Counted from the stretch's first letter, positions 34,411 to 43,013 are shown. The stretch: DNA of 64,000 bases from an uncultured Bryobacterales bacterium (GCA_958295955.1 OY282420.1:1254435-1318434), one strand, 5' to 3'. The notes: a model not told the origin generated them from the letters alone. Numbers and translations: made by a program.

Positions 34411-36621
34411 CTACGGTCGATAAACGAATTCGTTGCGGTTGAGCATGGCTAAAGCATAATCATCGAGCCGGGCTTGCCCGCCGGTCAGAAATTCTTCGGC
34501 CAGGCGGCGCTCTTCGCTGCTCGGCCCGCGCGCCAGGGTCCATTGGTAGGAACGGTCGACCAGGCAACGGACGCCGCTTCCGCATGAGGCCCGCAGCCGC
34601 TCGGCAAAGGCCCGCGACTCGGTTTGCATGAACCGGCCGTTGAGCATCGAAAGGGCCTGCAGGGCGTGAGTCGAGCGCGAGCGCACGGCGCACGACGTCA
34701 TGGCGTCGGGCTGATCGAAGTTGGCCAGAAACGGCAGCCGAACCGTGCGCCGGTTGAGCAGGTAGAGACTGCGCCGGCGGTGCTGAGCCTCGTCGGGCGT
34801 GACGGGCCACAGGTTGTCGGGCTCGGCTTCGGTGAAGATCAGATCGTAAACTTCCCGCTCGATGGGAACGCGCACCGGTTTGCCGCCCGCAGCGCGGTTC
34901 AATCTGCCGGACGCCGCCAATACGCTGTCGCGAATCGTCTCGGCTTCGAGCCGCCTGCGGTTGGCCCGCCGGTAGAGTTCGTTGTCCGCGTCGGCATCGC
35001 TTCCCGCGGCTGTCTCCGCGGCCAGGCGGTAGGCGTTCGAGAGCACGATCATGCGGTCGATCGCCTTGACGCTCCAGCCCAGTGCGATGAACTTGCGCGC
35101 GAGGAAATCGAGCAGCTCGGGATGCGTGGGCATGCCGCCGAGCAAGCCGAGGTTGTTGGGGTCCGGCGCGAGGCCGCTGCCCATGCGGAATTCCCAGATG
35201 CGGTTGACCATGACGCGGGCGGTCAGCGGATGCTCGGGGGCAGTCAGCCAGCGGGCGAGCGAAGCCCGGCGGCCCCGCGCAGACTGCCCGGCATCCACGC
35301 CGAAAGAGCCGAGCACGGCGGGGAAAGCCGGGGCGACGAGTTCCTGCTTGTGCCGGTAGTCGCCCACCTTGAGCACGTGCGTAGGCGGAGCTTCGTCCCT
35401 GTTCGCGACGGCGAAAGCGGCCGCGGCCGGGTCGGGGCGTTCGAGCTCGAGAGCGTGCATGCGCCCGCGCAGCTTGCGGCGCCGGGCCTTTTGCTCGTCG
35501 GGAATCAGCGCGACGACCTCGTACCACATGGGGGAGATCTGCTTGCGCGCCTCTTCCGCCAGCCGCCGCTGCTCTTCGCCGCGGTCTCGCTCGGGAGTGT
35601 CGAGAGCGGCGCGGAAATGCGGCGCAAGCTTGGCGCGCTTGATCTCCATGGCTTTTTCGCGGTACGGCTCTTCGATTTGCTTGAGTTGCTTGCGGACCGG
35701 GACCAGACGTTTTTCGTATGCCTTGACCGCCGCCTCATGCTGCAGCAATGCGTCCGTGGAAGCCGTGTTCCGATCGGCCGGGTCGGTCGCCGCGAAGAAT
35801 GCCTGCAGGCGGTAGTAGTCGGCCTGCGCGATGGGGTCGAACTTGTGATCGTGGCAGCGGGCGCACTGCACGGTAAGCCCCAGGAAAACCTGCCCCACGC
35901 CGGCGGTCATTTCGCTCAGGACTTCCTGGCGGGACTCTTCCTTGTCCTGGTTGCCGCCGACGATATGGCGCGGCCCCGCGCCGTTGAAGCCGGTAGCGAT
36001 GAGGGCTTCGACATCGTGCGGAAACAACTCGTCGCCGGCAAGCTGTTCCTGGACGAAGCGGTCGTAAGGCTTGTCCGCGTTGAACGCACGGACGACGTAA
36101 TCGCGGTAACGCCAGGCATGTTCCCGGTAGCCGTCGCGCTCGAAGCCGTCGGTGTCGGCGTAGCGCGCGACGTCCAGCCACTTCAACGCCCAGCGCTCGC
36201 CGTAATGGGGGGAGGCCAGCAGGCGCTCGACCAGATCGGCGTAAGCTCGCGGCGAGCGGTCGTCCAGGAATTGCGCCGCTTCTTCGGGAGTCGGGGGAAG
36301 CCCAATGAGATCGAGATAGACGCGCCGCAGCAGCTTTTCCTTCGAGACGGGCGGCGCAGGCTGCAATCCGGCCGCCGTTAATTTGGCGAGGATGAAGGCA
36401 TCGACCGGCGTCCGCACCCAAGGCGAAGCCGTTGCGGGCGGCTGCGGATCGGCGATCGGCTGAAAAGCCCAGAAGCCGCGCACCGCTTGCAGCCGCCGAC
36501 GCTGGTCCGCAGCATCGGCGGCCTGCGCCGCAGCCGCAAACGGCAGCAACGCGGCGAACAGCACGGCAATGCGCGCGCCCGGCACGGTTCCATTATGCCA
36601 GTGAATCGTGGATAGCAACAC
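34411..36621 (-). CDS. DUF1549/DUF1553 (PSD1) protein with one CxxCH haem site
   Basis: Up to 736 aa. The open frame starts at ATG 36621, but the signal peptide (IAVLFAALLPFAAAAQA) sits at about 18-35, so a GTG at about residue 13 is an alternative. DUF1549 spans about 65-270 (PVDAFILAKL, LLRRVYLDLIGLPPTPEE, HYGERWALKWLDVARYADTDG), ending with CARCHDHKFDPI, a haem c binding CxxCH. DUF1553 fills the C-terminal half (RRASLARWLTAPEHPLTARVMVNRIW, FDQPDAMTSC, ALSMLNGRF). No separate N-terminal planctomycete cytochrome domain is present. Probably periplasmic; partner of DUF1501. Confidence 0.88.
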   Translation of the reverse strand: MLLSTIHWHNGTVPGARIAVLFAALLPFAAAAQAADAADQRRRLQAVRGFWAFQPIADPQPPATASPWVRTPVDAFILAKLTAAGLQPAPPVSKEKLLRRVYLDLIGLPPTPEEAAQFLDDRSPRAYADLVERLLASPHYGERWALKWLDVARYADTDGFERDGYREHAWRYRDYVVRAFNADKPYDRFVQEQLAGDELFPHDVEALIATGFNGAGPRHIVGGNQDKEESRQEVLSEMTAGVGQVFLGLTVQCARCHDHKFDPIAQADYYRLQAFFAATDPADRNTASTDALLQHEAAVKAYEKRLVPVRKQLKQIEEPYREKAMEIKRAKLAPHFRAALDTPERDRGEEQRRLAEEARKQISPMWYEVVALIPDEQKARRRKLRGRMHALELERPDPAAAAFAVANRDEAPPTHVLKVGDYRHKQELVAPAFPAVLGSFGVDAGQSARGRRASLARWLTAPEHPLTARVMVNRIWEFRMGSGLAPDPNNLGLLGGMPTHPELLDFLARKFIALGWSVKAIDRMIVLSNAYRLAAETAAGSDADADNELYRRANRRRLEAETIRDSVLAASGRLNRAAGGKPVRVPIEREVYDLIFTEAEPDNLWPVTPDEAQHRRRSLYLLNRRTVRLPFLANFDQPDAMTSCAVRSRSTHALQALSMLNGRFMQTESRAFAERLRASCGSGVRCLVDRSYQWTLARGPSSEERRLAEEFLTGGQARLDDYALAMLNRNEFVYRP

Positions 36622-36965
36622 CGCCGGTCATGGGCGCGCCCTCTACTGAAATTTGGCTTCGGCGAACTTCCGGGTCGCCTTTGGCGCGAACGCCGCGGCG
36701 AGCGCTTGCCGTGACGATCGTCCGGGAACCCGGCCTTGCCGTTGGCCGCGCGGAGTTCTTCCGCAGTCATCCCGCGGCGCCCGTCACTCCACGGCAACGG
36801 TGACGCCGGCTTGACTCGCTCCGCCGCTTCGGCGCCAAGCCCGAGAACAGCACGCCGTCCGCGGCTACCTCTACGCCGCCGATGCTTACCCGCGGGCGCT
36901 GCGGCGTGCGCCGCAGTTCTCCCGTCGGCCGCCCGAGGCGCGTTCCGGCTGTTCCCGCGCCTCGG

Positions 36966-37313
36966 TCAACCGCCGAGGAACGTGGAGAGGGCAATGAAAA
37001 TGCTGAGCAGGGTGAACCCGACCCCGATCATCCAGCGCAGCGAAGATATCTCGCGCTGGAGCGCATCGATGCGGGCGTCGGTCGTGTCGAAGCGAGCGTC
37101 GATCGTGTCGATGCGGGCGTCGGTGGTGTCGAAGCGGGCGGTCATGCGGATTTCCAGACCCTCGATGTCCTTGCGAATGTTCTCTCCGGAAACGGCGCGG
37201 ATGTCCTCCAGAGCCTCATGCACCGTGATCGGGTCCTGCTAGATCTTGGCGAAGAGGCGCAGCAAGGCGTCGTGCTTCGGCGGTTCGCTTGGAGTCATGA
37301 TTGCGCCTGCCAT
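36966..37313 (-). pseudogene. Coiled-coil/membrane protein, copy 1, with nonsense mutation
   Basis: Same gene as 37897-38265 but codon 25 is TAG (37239-37241) where the other copy has GAG. The rest is intact, and a restart at the ATG at 37223 would give 85 aa. This copy has one heptad fewer. Upstream of the stop it reads MAGAIMTPSEPPKHDALL, as in copy 2. Confidence 0.75.
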
Positions 37314-37419
37314 AGTTTACCTTCCCATTCTACTCGCACGGGTCTGTAGCGTCTCCTCGACCCCGCGCTGCAACCGTCGGCGGCCGTATGCGGCGGGCCG
37401 CAGCGCGCGTCTTCAGGAT

Positions 37420-37626
37420 TCAAAAAAAATCCTCCACATCTTGCATGCAGGTCGTGAACGTGTAATCGGGAAGGCTGTCGAAAAAGATTTTTCCGTAAGC
37501 CTGTTTCAGGATGCGCTTGTCGAGCAGCGCGAGCAGCCCGCGGTCCGCTGCGCTGCGGATCAGCCGCCCGAAGCCCTGCTTCAGCGCCAACGCCGCCGCG
37601 AGCGCCGGCAGACTCGTCGGCCGCAT
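37420..37626 (-). pseudogene. dinG-like helicase C-terminal fragment, copy 1
   Basis: Encodes only the last ~68 residues of a DinG/Rad3-type DNA helicase, including motif VI (LKQGFGRLIRS) and the following DRGLLALLDKRILKQAYGK segment. No helicase domains lie upstream. The end is altered by one extra base in a T-run (reverse strand), giving DVEDFF and a stop instead of DVEEFFES. Confidence 0.7.
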
Positions 37627-37896
37627 CGACGAGCGCTTGCCGTGACGATCGTCCGGGAACCCGGCCTTGCCGTTGGCCGCGCGGACCTCTTCCGCAGTCA
37701 TCCCGCGGCGCCCGTCACTCCACGGCAACGGTGACGCCGGCTTGACTCGCTCCGCCGCTTCGGCGCCAAGCCCGAGAACAGCACGCCGTCCGCGGCTACC
37801 TCTACGCCGCCGATGCTTACCCGCGGGCGCTCCGTCGTGCGCCGCAGTTCTCCCGTCGGCCGCCCAAGGCGCGTTCAGGCTGTTCCCGCGCCTCGG

Positions 37897-38265
37897 TCAA
37901 CCGCCGAGGAACGTGGAGAGGGCAATGAAAATGCTGAGCAGGGTGAACCCGACCCCGATCATCCAGCGCAGCGAAGATATCTCGCGCTGGAGCGCATCGA
38001 TGCGGGCGTCGGTCGTGTCGAAGCGGGCGTCGACCGTGTCAAAGCGGGCGTCGATCGTGTCGATGCGGGCGTCGGTGGTGTCGAAGCGGGCGGTCATGCG
38101 GATTTCCAGACCCTCGATGTCCTTGCGAATGTTCTCCCCGGAAACGGCGCGGATGTCCTCCAGAGCCTCATGCACCGTGATCGGGTCCTGCTCGATCTTG
38201 GCGAAGAGGCGCAGCAAGGCGTCGTGTTTCGGCGGTTCGCTTGGAGTCATGATTGCGCCTGCCAT
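37897..38265 (-). CDS. Small coiled-coil protein with a C-terminal membrane helix, copy 2
   Basis: 122 aa from ATG 38265. Residues about 60-95 are consecutive heptads of the form xDTxDAR (FDTTDAR, IDTIDAR, FDTVDAR, FDTTDAR, then IDALQRE), predicting a coiled coil; a helix WMIGVGFTLLSIFIALSTFL ends the protein, so it is probably tail-anchored. Similar small coiled-coil/TM proteins are common and poorly characterised. Two copies lie in tandem here; this is the intact one. No partner gene is evident. Confidence 0.65.
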   Translation of the reverse strand: MAGAIMTPSEPPKHDALLRLFAKIEQDPITVHEALEDIRAVSGENIRKDIEGLEIRMTARFDTTDARIDTIDARFDTVDARFDTTDARIDALQREISSLRWMIGVGFTLLSIFIALSTFLGG

Positions 38266-38364
38266 AGTTTACCTTCCCATTCTACCTGCACGGGTCTGCA
38301 GCGTCTTATCGACCCCGCGCTGCAACTGTCGGCGGCCGTATGCGGCGGGCCGCATCGCGCGTCT

Positions 38365-38577
38365 TCAGGATTCAAAAAATTCCTCCACGTCTTGCAGGCA
38401 GGTCGTGAACGTGTAATCGGGAAGGCTGTCGAAAAAGATTTTTCCGTAAGCCTGTTTCAGGATGCGCTTGTCGAGCAGCGCGAGCAGCCCGCGGTCCGCT
38501 GCGCTGCGGGTCAGCCGCCCGAAGCCCTGCTTCAGCGCCAACGCCGCCGCGAGCGCCGGCAGACTCGTCGGCCGCAT
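38365..38577 (-). pseudogene. dinG-like helicase C-terminal fragment, copy 2
   Basis: Same fragment as copy 1 with Leu/Thr changes (LKQGFGRLTRS) and the full C-terminal end DVEEFFES. The frame extends upstream to 38862, but that part is the repeat and a dtd relic, not helicase. Truncated; unlikely to be functional. Confidence 0.7.
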
Positions 38578-38712
38578 CGACGAGCGCTTGCCGTGACGAT
38601 CGTCCGGGAACCCGGCCTTGCCGTTGACCGCGCGGATCTCTTCCGCAGTCATCCCGCGGCGCCCCGTCACTCCACGGCAACGGTCACGCCGGGTTGACCC
38701 GCTCTGCCGCCT

Positions 38713-38779
38713 ATGGCGATGAGCGTCTCGCCGCCGACCGAGACCTGGCCCGGCTGACGCATTGAATGACGGCGCGCAT
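38713..38779 (-). pseudogene. dtd start relic
   Basis: From the reverse-strand ATG at 38779 the bases follow the first ~65 nt of the intact dtd gene, including the upstream TAAAAT box (38789-38794) and MRAVIQ. An indel in the CGGGCC/AGGTCTCGG region shifts the frame (MRAVIQCVSRARSRSA), and similarity stops at about 38713 at the junction with the repeat. Confidence 0.75.
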
Positions 38780-38858
38780 GGGCGCTTCATTTTAGCGGAA
38801 CGGGTTTCGGCTCGGTCAACCCGCCGGCGGTAACCGTTTCCGCCGGCCGCGAATTCAA

Positions 38859-38972
38859 TCAACCCGCATCAATCACGACAACAAGAACTATTGCGAAGGC
38901 AATAAAAACGGCAGTGCAGGCTTTGGGGTTCTTTTCAATGATATCCAAAATACGGTTGACTATGGAAAACAT
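38859..38972 (-). CDS. 37-aa single-span membrane microprotein
   Basis: Start ATG 38972 has a strong AAGGAG 6-7 nt upstream, and the gene begins 14 nt after the DUF1353 stop. It begins MFSIVNRILDIIEKNPKAC and continues as one hydrophobic helix rich in Val, Ile, Ala and Phe, ending VIDAG. Codon use is AT-rich like its neighbour, unlike the rest of the window. Function unknown; probably works with the DUF1353 protein. Confidence 0.6.
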   Translation of the reverse strand: MFSIVNRILDIIEKNPKACTAVFIAFAIVLVVVIDAG

Positions 38973-38986
38973 AAAACTCTCCTTGT

Positions 38987-39949
38987 TCAATGTTCCGTAT
39001 CGGAATTTTCTTCTTGTTCATTCGACGACCCGACTTTCATATATCCCATTGGCGGCTTGCATTGGCAGCCGGGGCACTTACAGTCAGGGCATTCGCATTT
39101 GGAGCATTCGCAGCCAGGAGCTGCGCCTTCTCTTGCTGTTTCATTCTTCTTCCATGCACGGTGCCCGAATATCCGTACTGCCCAGTAGGCAATAAAATTC
39201 ACGACGCGTACGCCATTGACATTCGCCCCGATTTTTTGGAAGAGTATATCCCAATCTTCCTTGCATCCATTACACCGGCATACTGTTCCAGTTTCTTTCC
39301 CTGTCTTTTCATCGATGACGATTTTCCACAGAAAGCCACAGCGGTACGCGAAATCGTGTACAAGCGCCGGAATCAAAAGAAGCCCGCTGGGGTGTAGGAG
39401 CACCCAGAGAGGACGAGGGATGGACGCTCCATCGAATACGAAGCCCTTGGGAACGATTATCTTTACCTTTCTACATTCGACGCAACAATTCTTAGGTAGA
39501 TCGTATTTCCAATGTTCCGCGAGCCGCCATCTTCTTACCGAGTGCATCCAGACCATAAGTCCGTGCCTTGCAGTCGGAATCGGCACGGGTTCGAGCTTCG
39601 GCATCGGTATCTTATTCGGCTTGGCTTTATCCATTAAATTGAAACAGTTACAGATCAATCTCGATGAAAAGTAAAAGAAAGCGGCTACATGGATGAGCAC
39701 AAGGATAAGCATATAGACAACGTGAACAGTCACAGTTATGCAATTTATTAAAAACATGGAGACATCCACTTCATGGAAAGGGTTTTCGAATACATGGAAA
39801 AAATCGATGAGTTTATAGAAAATTTCACGCATGAATTCAAAGTTTGGAAAGCATAAAAAACATAAAAACAAGACGATGGCCAGCAGTGTCCAAACTACGT
39901 TCAAGAAAGTGGGCCGCGTTTTGCATTCTTCATGTTTCGTATCGGTCAT
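38987..39949 (-). CDS. DUF1353 protein with membrane anchor and cysteine-rich tail
   Basis: 320 aa. N-terminal half has two hydrophobic segments (about 15-40 and 68-98). The DUF1353 domain follows at about 155-270 (VPKGFVFDGASIPRPLW, LLLIPALVHDFAYRCG, IAYWAVRIFGHRAW). A tail of about 30 residues carries eight cysteines in CxC/CxxC spacing (CECSKC, CPDCKCPGCQC), and an extra CRCNGC lies inside the domain. DUF1353 is often phage-linked; its function is not established. The gene is AT-rich with rare codons for this genome, suggesting acquisition. GAGG lies about 10 nt before the ATG. Confidence 0.75.
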   Translation of the reverse strand: MTDTKHEECKTRPTFLNVVWTLLAIVLFLCFLCFPNFEFMREIFYKLIDFFHVFENPFHEVDVSMFLINCITVTVHVVYMLILVLIHVAAFFYFSSRLICNCFNLMDKAKPNKIPMPKLEPVPIPTARHGLMVWMHSVRRWRLAEHWKYDLPKNCCVECRKVKIIVPKGFVFDGASIPRPLWVLLHPSGLLLIPALVHDFAYRCGFLWKIVIDEKTGKETGTVCRCNGCKEDWDILFQKIGANVNGVRVVNFIAYWAVRIFGHRAWKKNETAREGAAPGCECSKCECPDCKCPGCQCKPPMGYMKVGSSNEQEENSDTEH

Positions 39950-39962
39950 CGTTGTTACAACC

Positions 39963-40447
39963 TCACTGCAGCCGCCGAACGGCGCCGAGCTGACCGGGAG
40001 TAGTGGAGGCGTCCGGCGCCACGCTAAAGGGGTGGTTCAGTTGCGCCGCAACAGCCGCACCGCCGTCTCCGCCGTAGCCGAGCGTCCCGTCGCCCGCCAC
40101 CGTGGTGATCACCCCCACAGCGTCCACCTTGGGATACGCTGGTTGCCCCACTCGGCGATGTACAGGTTGCCCGCACCGTCCAGCGCCACGCCGCGGGGGA
40201 GAACAGTCGCGCCGCCGTCCCCGTCGCTGAAGTTGGGACTCCCCGCGACCGTCTCGATAACCCAGTCGTCCGCGGGCTGCGCCCCGACAACCGCTACAGA
40301 CAGCGCGGCGAGGATGAGTGCAAAGCAAGACCACCTGAGCGGAGCGGCGACAGCGGATGACTTGAAGCAGAGAAGAGAGCCAAGAACTCCGAGTCTGAGC
40401 AGGGAGAGTGAAGGGCGAAAAACGGAGAACGCGCGGCTCATTCGCAA
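39963..40447 (-). pseudogene. NHL-repeat secreted protein, frameshifted and truncated
   Basis: From 40447 the frame reads a signal peptide (SCFALILAALSVAVVGAQ) then NHL repeat sequence (VIETVAGSPNFSDGDGG, LYIAEWGNQRI). A one-base loss after NQRI shifts the reading; the next frame continues as VDAVGVITTVAGDGT and YGGDGGAAVAAQLNHP, to a stop at 39963 beside the low-GC insert. Only about two repeats remain of a protein that normally has many. Confidence 0.7.
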
Positions 40448-40580
40448 CTAAGGTATTCCATCCGCCGGCGCCTTGTCACCTGCAAAACGCGTTGACCGGA
40501 TTTTTTCACGGCCGGCGCGGCGCAAGACACTTCCGCCGCGAACTTTCATCGGCCCGCGGCCCGCGCGGGCAACTTGACGG

Positions 40581-40589
40581 TGCTACAAT
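40581..40589 (+). promoter_or_regulatory. Extended -10 promoter before the aquaporin gene
   Basis: TGCTACAAT is an extended -10 element (TG-N-TACAAT), about 69 nt before the ATG. Transcription would start near 40596. A proper ribosome site (GAGGGGAG) lies at about 40639-40646. Confidence 0.4.
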
Positions 40590-40657
40590 TCTGAGTCGCG
40601 GCCGCCCCGCAGCGGCGCGCGGCGTTTACCGTCATTGTCGAGGGGAGAAAAAATTCG

Positions 40658-41305
40658 ATGAATACCAAAGCCTTGGCCGCGGAACTGGTAGGGACCTTTA
40701 CGCTGATCTTCATCGGCGCCGGCGCCGCGCAAATCAGCAACGACCTGACGGCCGTCGCCTTCGCGCACGGCCTGGTCGTGCTGGCGTTCGCCTATGCCTA
40801 CGGCCCGATTTCCGGCACGCATATCAATCCGGCGGTGACCATCGGGCTGCTGGTCGGCGGCAAGATCAAGGCCGGCGACGCGGTCGGCTATATCATCTGC
40901 CAGCTTATCGGCGGCATTCTGGGGGCTTCGGCCCTGGCTTTCGTGCTGGGCGGCCAAGCCGGCGCCTTGGGCGCCACGGTTCCGGCGGAAGGGGTCGGCA
41001 CGGGGCAAACGTTCGCGCTCGAGATGATTTTGACCTTCTTGCTGGTCAATACGATCTACCACACCGCCGTCAGCGGCAAGGCCGGCAATTTCGCCCCCAT
41101 CGCCATCGGCCTCACGCTGGCGTTCTGCATCATGATGGGCGGCCCGCTCACCGGCGCTTCGCTGAACCCGGCGCGCTCGCTCGGGCCGGCGCTTTTCAGC
41201 GATGCGCCGAACGCCTTGTCGTCGCTGTGGATTTACTGCCTCGCCTGCCCGCTGGGCGGCGTTCTGGCGGCCTGCCTTTACAAGTTCCTCGGGGACGAGG
41301 AATAG
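40658..41305 (+). CDS. Aquaporin (MIP family, AqpZ-like)
   Basis: 215 aa with six membrane helices. Both pore motifs are present: HINPAVT in the first half and SLNPARS in the second, which (with SLGPAL following) resembles water-type AqpZ more than GlpF. It forms a water channel in the inner membrane. Ribosome site GAGGGGAG upstream of the ATG. The lipA gene starts 33 bp after its stop. Confidence 0.92.
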   Translation: MNTKALAAELVGTFTLIFIGAGAAQISNDLTAVAFAHGLVVLAFAYAYGPISGTHINPAVTIGLLVGGKIKAGDAVGYIICQLIGGILGASALAFVLGGQAGALGATVPAEGVGTGQTFALEMILTFLLVNTIYHTAVSGKAGNFAPIAIGLTLAFCIMMGGPLTGASLNPARSLGPALFSDAPNALSSLWIYCLACPLGGVLAACLYKFLGDEE

Positions 41306-41338
41306 GGCGGGCAAAGCGCCCGAACCGAAAGCAGCGCC

Positions 41339-42289
41339 ATGGCGGGCTTCGTTCCAGCGGCGCAGTTGTCGGCGAAGCCGGTCGTGCCGGAGCATGCCAA
41401 GACGCTGCCCAACCCGGCCGGCAAGCGTCCGCCGTGGTTGAAAGCGCCTGCGCCTGTCGGCGAAAACTACCGCAGTCTGAAGCGGACGGTTACGGAGTTG
41501 GGGCTGCATACCGTGTGCGAAAGCGCGGCCTGCCCGAACATCGGCGATTGCTGGAACCGGCGGACCGCGACGTTCATGATCCTGGGCAACGTCTGCACGC
41601 GGCGCTGCGGGTTTTGCGCGGTGCGCAAAGGCGCGCCCGGCAAGGTCGATTACGACGAGCCGCGGCGCGTCGCCGAGGCGGTTGCGCGCATGGGGCTGCG
41701 CTATGCGGTGGTTACGAGCGTCAACCGCGATGACCGCAAAGACGGCGGCGCCGAGTTGTTCGCGCTGACCATCGCCGCGATCCGGCGCCGCGTTCCCGGC
41801 TGCCGCGTCGAAGTGCTCGTGCCCGATTTCCAGGGTTCTCACGCGGCGATGGACATCGTGCTCGCGGCGCGCCCGGACGTGCTCAACCACAACACTGAAA
41901 CCGTGCCCCGCCTCTACCGCGCGGCGCGCATCGGCTCAGACTACCTGCGCTCGCTCGATATGCTGCGCTACGCCAAGTCGGCGGCGCCGGATATCCCCAC
42001 CAAATCGGGCATCATGCTGGGCCTGGGCGAGAGCGGCGACGAGGTTCGCCGGCTCATGCGCAACCTCAGAACGCGCCTCGTGGACATCTTCACGATCGGA
42101 CAATATCTGCGGCCCTCGCCCGATCATTTGGCGATCCGCAAATTCTACAGCCCCGCGGAATTCGAGGCTTTCAGGGAATTCGGCGAGGGCTTGGGGTTCA
42201 GCCGCGTCGAGGCGGGAGCGCTCGTGCGCAGCTCGTACCACGCAGACGCGGGAGGCGCCGCCGCGCTCGCAAGCATCCGCGGGCGTTAA
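41339..42289 (+). CDS. lipA: Lipoyl synthase
   Basis: 316 aa. Radical-SAM enzyme with the two clusters of LipA: auxiliary cluster CESAACPNIGDCW and SAM cluster CTRRCGFC. RTATFMILGNVC and NHNTETVPRLY are also typical. It inserts two sulfurs into octanoyl groups on lipoate-dependent enzymes. Its last 35 bp are duplicated at 43014-43050. Confidence 0.96.
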   Translation: MAGFVPAAQLSAKPVVPEHAKTLPNPAGKRPPWLKAPAPVGENYRSLKRTVTELGLHTVCESAACPNIGDCWNRRTATFMILGNVCTRRCGFCAVRKGAPGKVDYDEPRRVAEAVARMGLRYAVVTSVNRDDRKDGGAELFALTIAAIRRRVPGCRVEVLVPDFQGSHAAMDIVLAARPDVLNHNTETVPRLYRAARIGSDYLRSLDMLRYAKSAAPDIPTKSGIMLGLGESGDEVRRLMRNLRTRLVDIFTIGQYLRPSPDHLAIRKFYSPAEFEAFREFGEGLGFSRVEAGALVRSSYHADAGGAAALASIRGR

Positions 42290-42291
42290 CG
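42255..42291 (+). repeat. Left copy of a 37-bp direct repeat (end of lipA)
   Basis: 36 of 37 bases match 43014-43050 (one C/G change at 42284/43043). The copies are offset by 759 bp and bracket the DUF29 gene. Confidence 0.9.
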
Positions 42292-42292
42292 A

Positions 42293-42967
42293 TCACCAAG
42301 TGAAGCCGCCGGCAGCGCCGCGCTCCGGCTTGTAGTCGGGGAGAATCGGATAGTCCTGATTGAGTCGGGCATTGAGCGTCCCGGCCACTTCGGGAGGCCA
42401 AACATCCTCCCGCGGCTCCTGATCGGTTTTGGCGTCGAAGGCTGTAACGTGCTCGAACCGGTAAGGGCATTTCCGCGGCAGGATGCCGTCCCACTTGCGG
42501 CGCAGTTCTTTGCGCGAGAACGGCTCTTTGCGCGCGACCAGACGTTTCTCGTCGTACATGGCCAGACTTTTGAGGGCGTAGCGGCGTCCGCGTTTCCATG
42601 CCCCGGCGAACATCTCGGCGTACTGTCCCTTCAGTCCCGGATTCTTGTCTATGAGCTCCGCCATCTCATCCCGGAAGTTCTCGATCTCCTGCGACCAATG
42701 CCGCAATACCCATTCGGTAGAGTGGTCCCAGTAGTGGATCTTCAACATGTGCTCGATGTCTCGGGCGCAATAGGCTTCCCAGTCATGCTTTTGCGCTAAT
42801 CCCAAGTCTTCGATCTCTTCGATTACGTTGTCCCAATCAACGGCCTCGAAGTCACGGCGCTTCAGCGCGTCGGCCTGCTGCATTGACCAGGAGTAAAAGT
42901 CTCGCTCGTAGAGGCCGTTAGGCCGGCGGTCTTGCCGTGCTTCGGGGCTTGGAGCAAGCGTTCCCAT
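42293..42967 (-). CDS. DUF29 family protein
   Basis: 224 aa from ATG 42967 (GGAG 7-8 nt upstream); a longer open frame upstream lacks coding character. DUF29 features: GLYERDFYSWSMQQADALK, DWDNVIEEIEDLG, ARDIEHMLKIHYW and FRDEMAELID. DUF29 proteins are small, soluble, often found in cyanobacteria and mobile regions, with no known function. The gene is enclosed by 37-bp direct repeats between lipA and rfbB, so it looks like an inserted cassette. The C-terminal ~60 residues (YRFEHVTAFDAKTDQEP) extend beyond the usual domain. Confidence 0.85.
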   Translation of the reverse strand: MGTLAPSPEARQDRRPNGLYERDFYSWSMQQADALKRRDFEAVDWDNVIEEIEDLGLAQKHDWEAYCARDIEHMLKIHYWDHSTEWVLRHWSQEIENFRDEMAELIDKNPGLKGQYAEMFAGAWKRGRRYALKSLAMYDEKRLVARKEPFSRKELRRKWDGILPRKCPYRFEHVTAFDAKTDQEPREDVWPPEVAGTLNARLNQDYPILPDYKPERGAAGGFTW

Positions 42968-43013
42968 TGCATTTCTCCAGTGATCATTAAAGCACTTCTC
43001 TTTTCGCCGCGCC

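Larger units (their letters stand above)
36700..38712. repeat. Tandem duplication: two units of 931 and 951 bp plus a ~130-bp third copy
   Basis: The stretch GAGCGCTTGCCGTGACGATC occurs at 36700, 37631 and 38582. Units 1 and 2 are near-identical end to end; the third copy stops being similar at about 38712, where a dtd relic begins. The 20-bp difference in period is explained by one extra 21-bp heptad in the unit-2 coiled-coil gene and one base fewer in an A-run near 37425/38370. Each unit holds, on the reverse strand, a dinG-like 3' fragment, about 100 bp, the coiled-coil gene, and about 265 bp encoding fragments (VSIGGVEVAADGVLFSGLAP; MTAEELRAANGKAGFPDDRH) in two different frames. Confidence 0.9.

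Noticed and set aside
37060..37145. Short tandem DNA repeats that look like a CRISPR or minisatellite array
   Set aside because: They are 21-bp units in frame with a coiled-coil heptad; there are no unique spacers.
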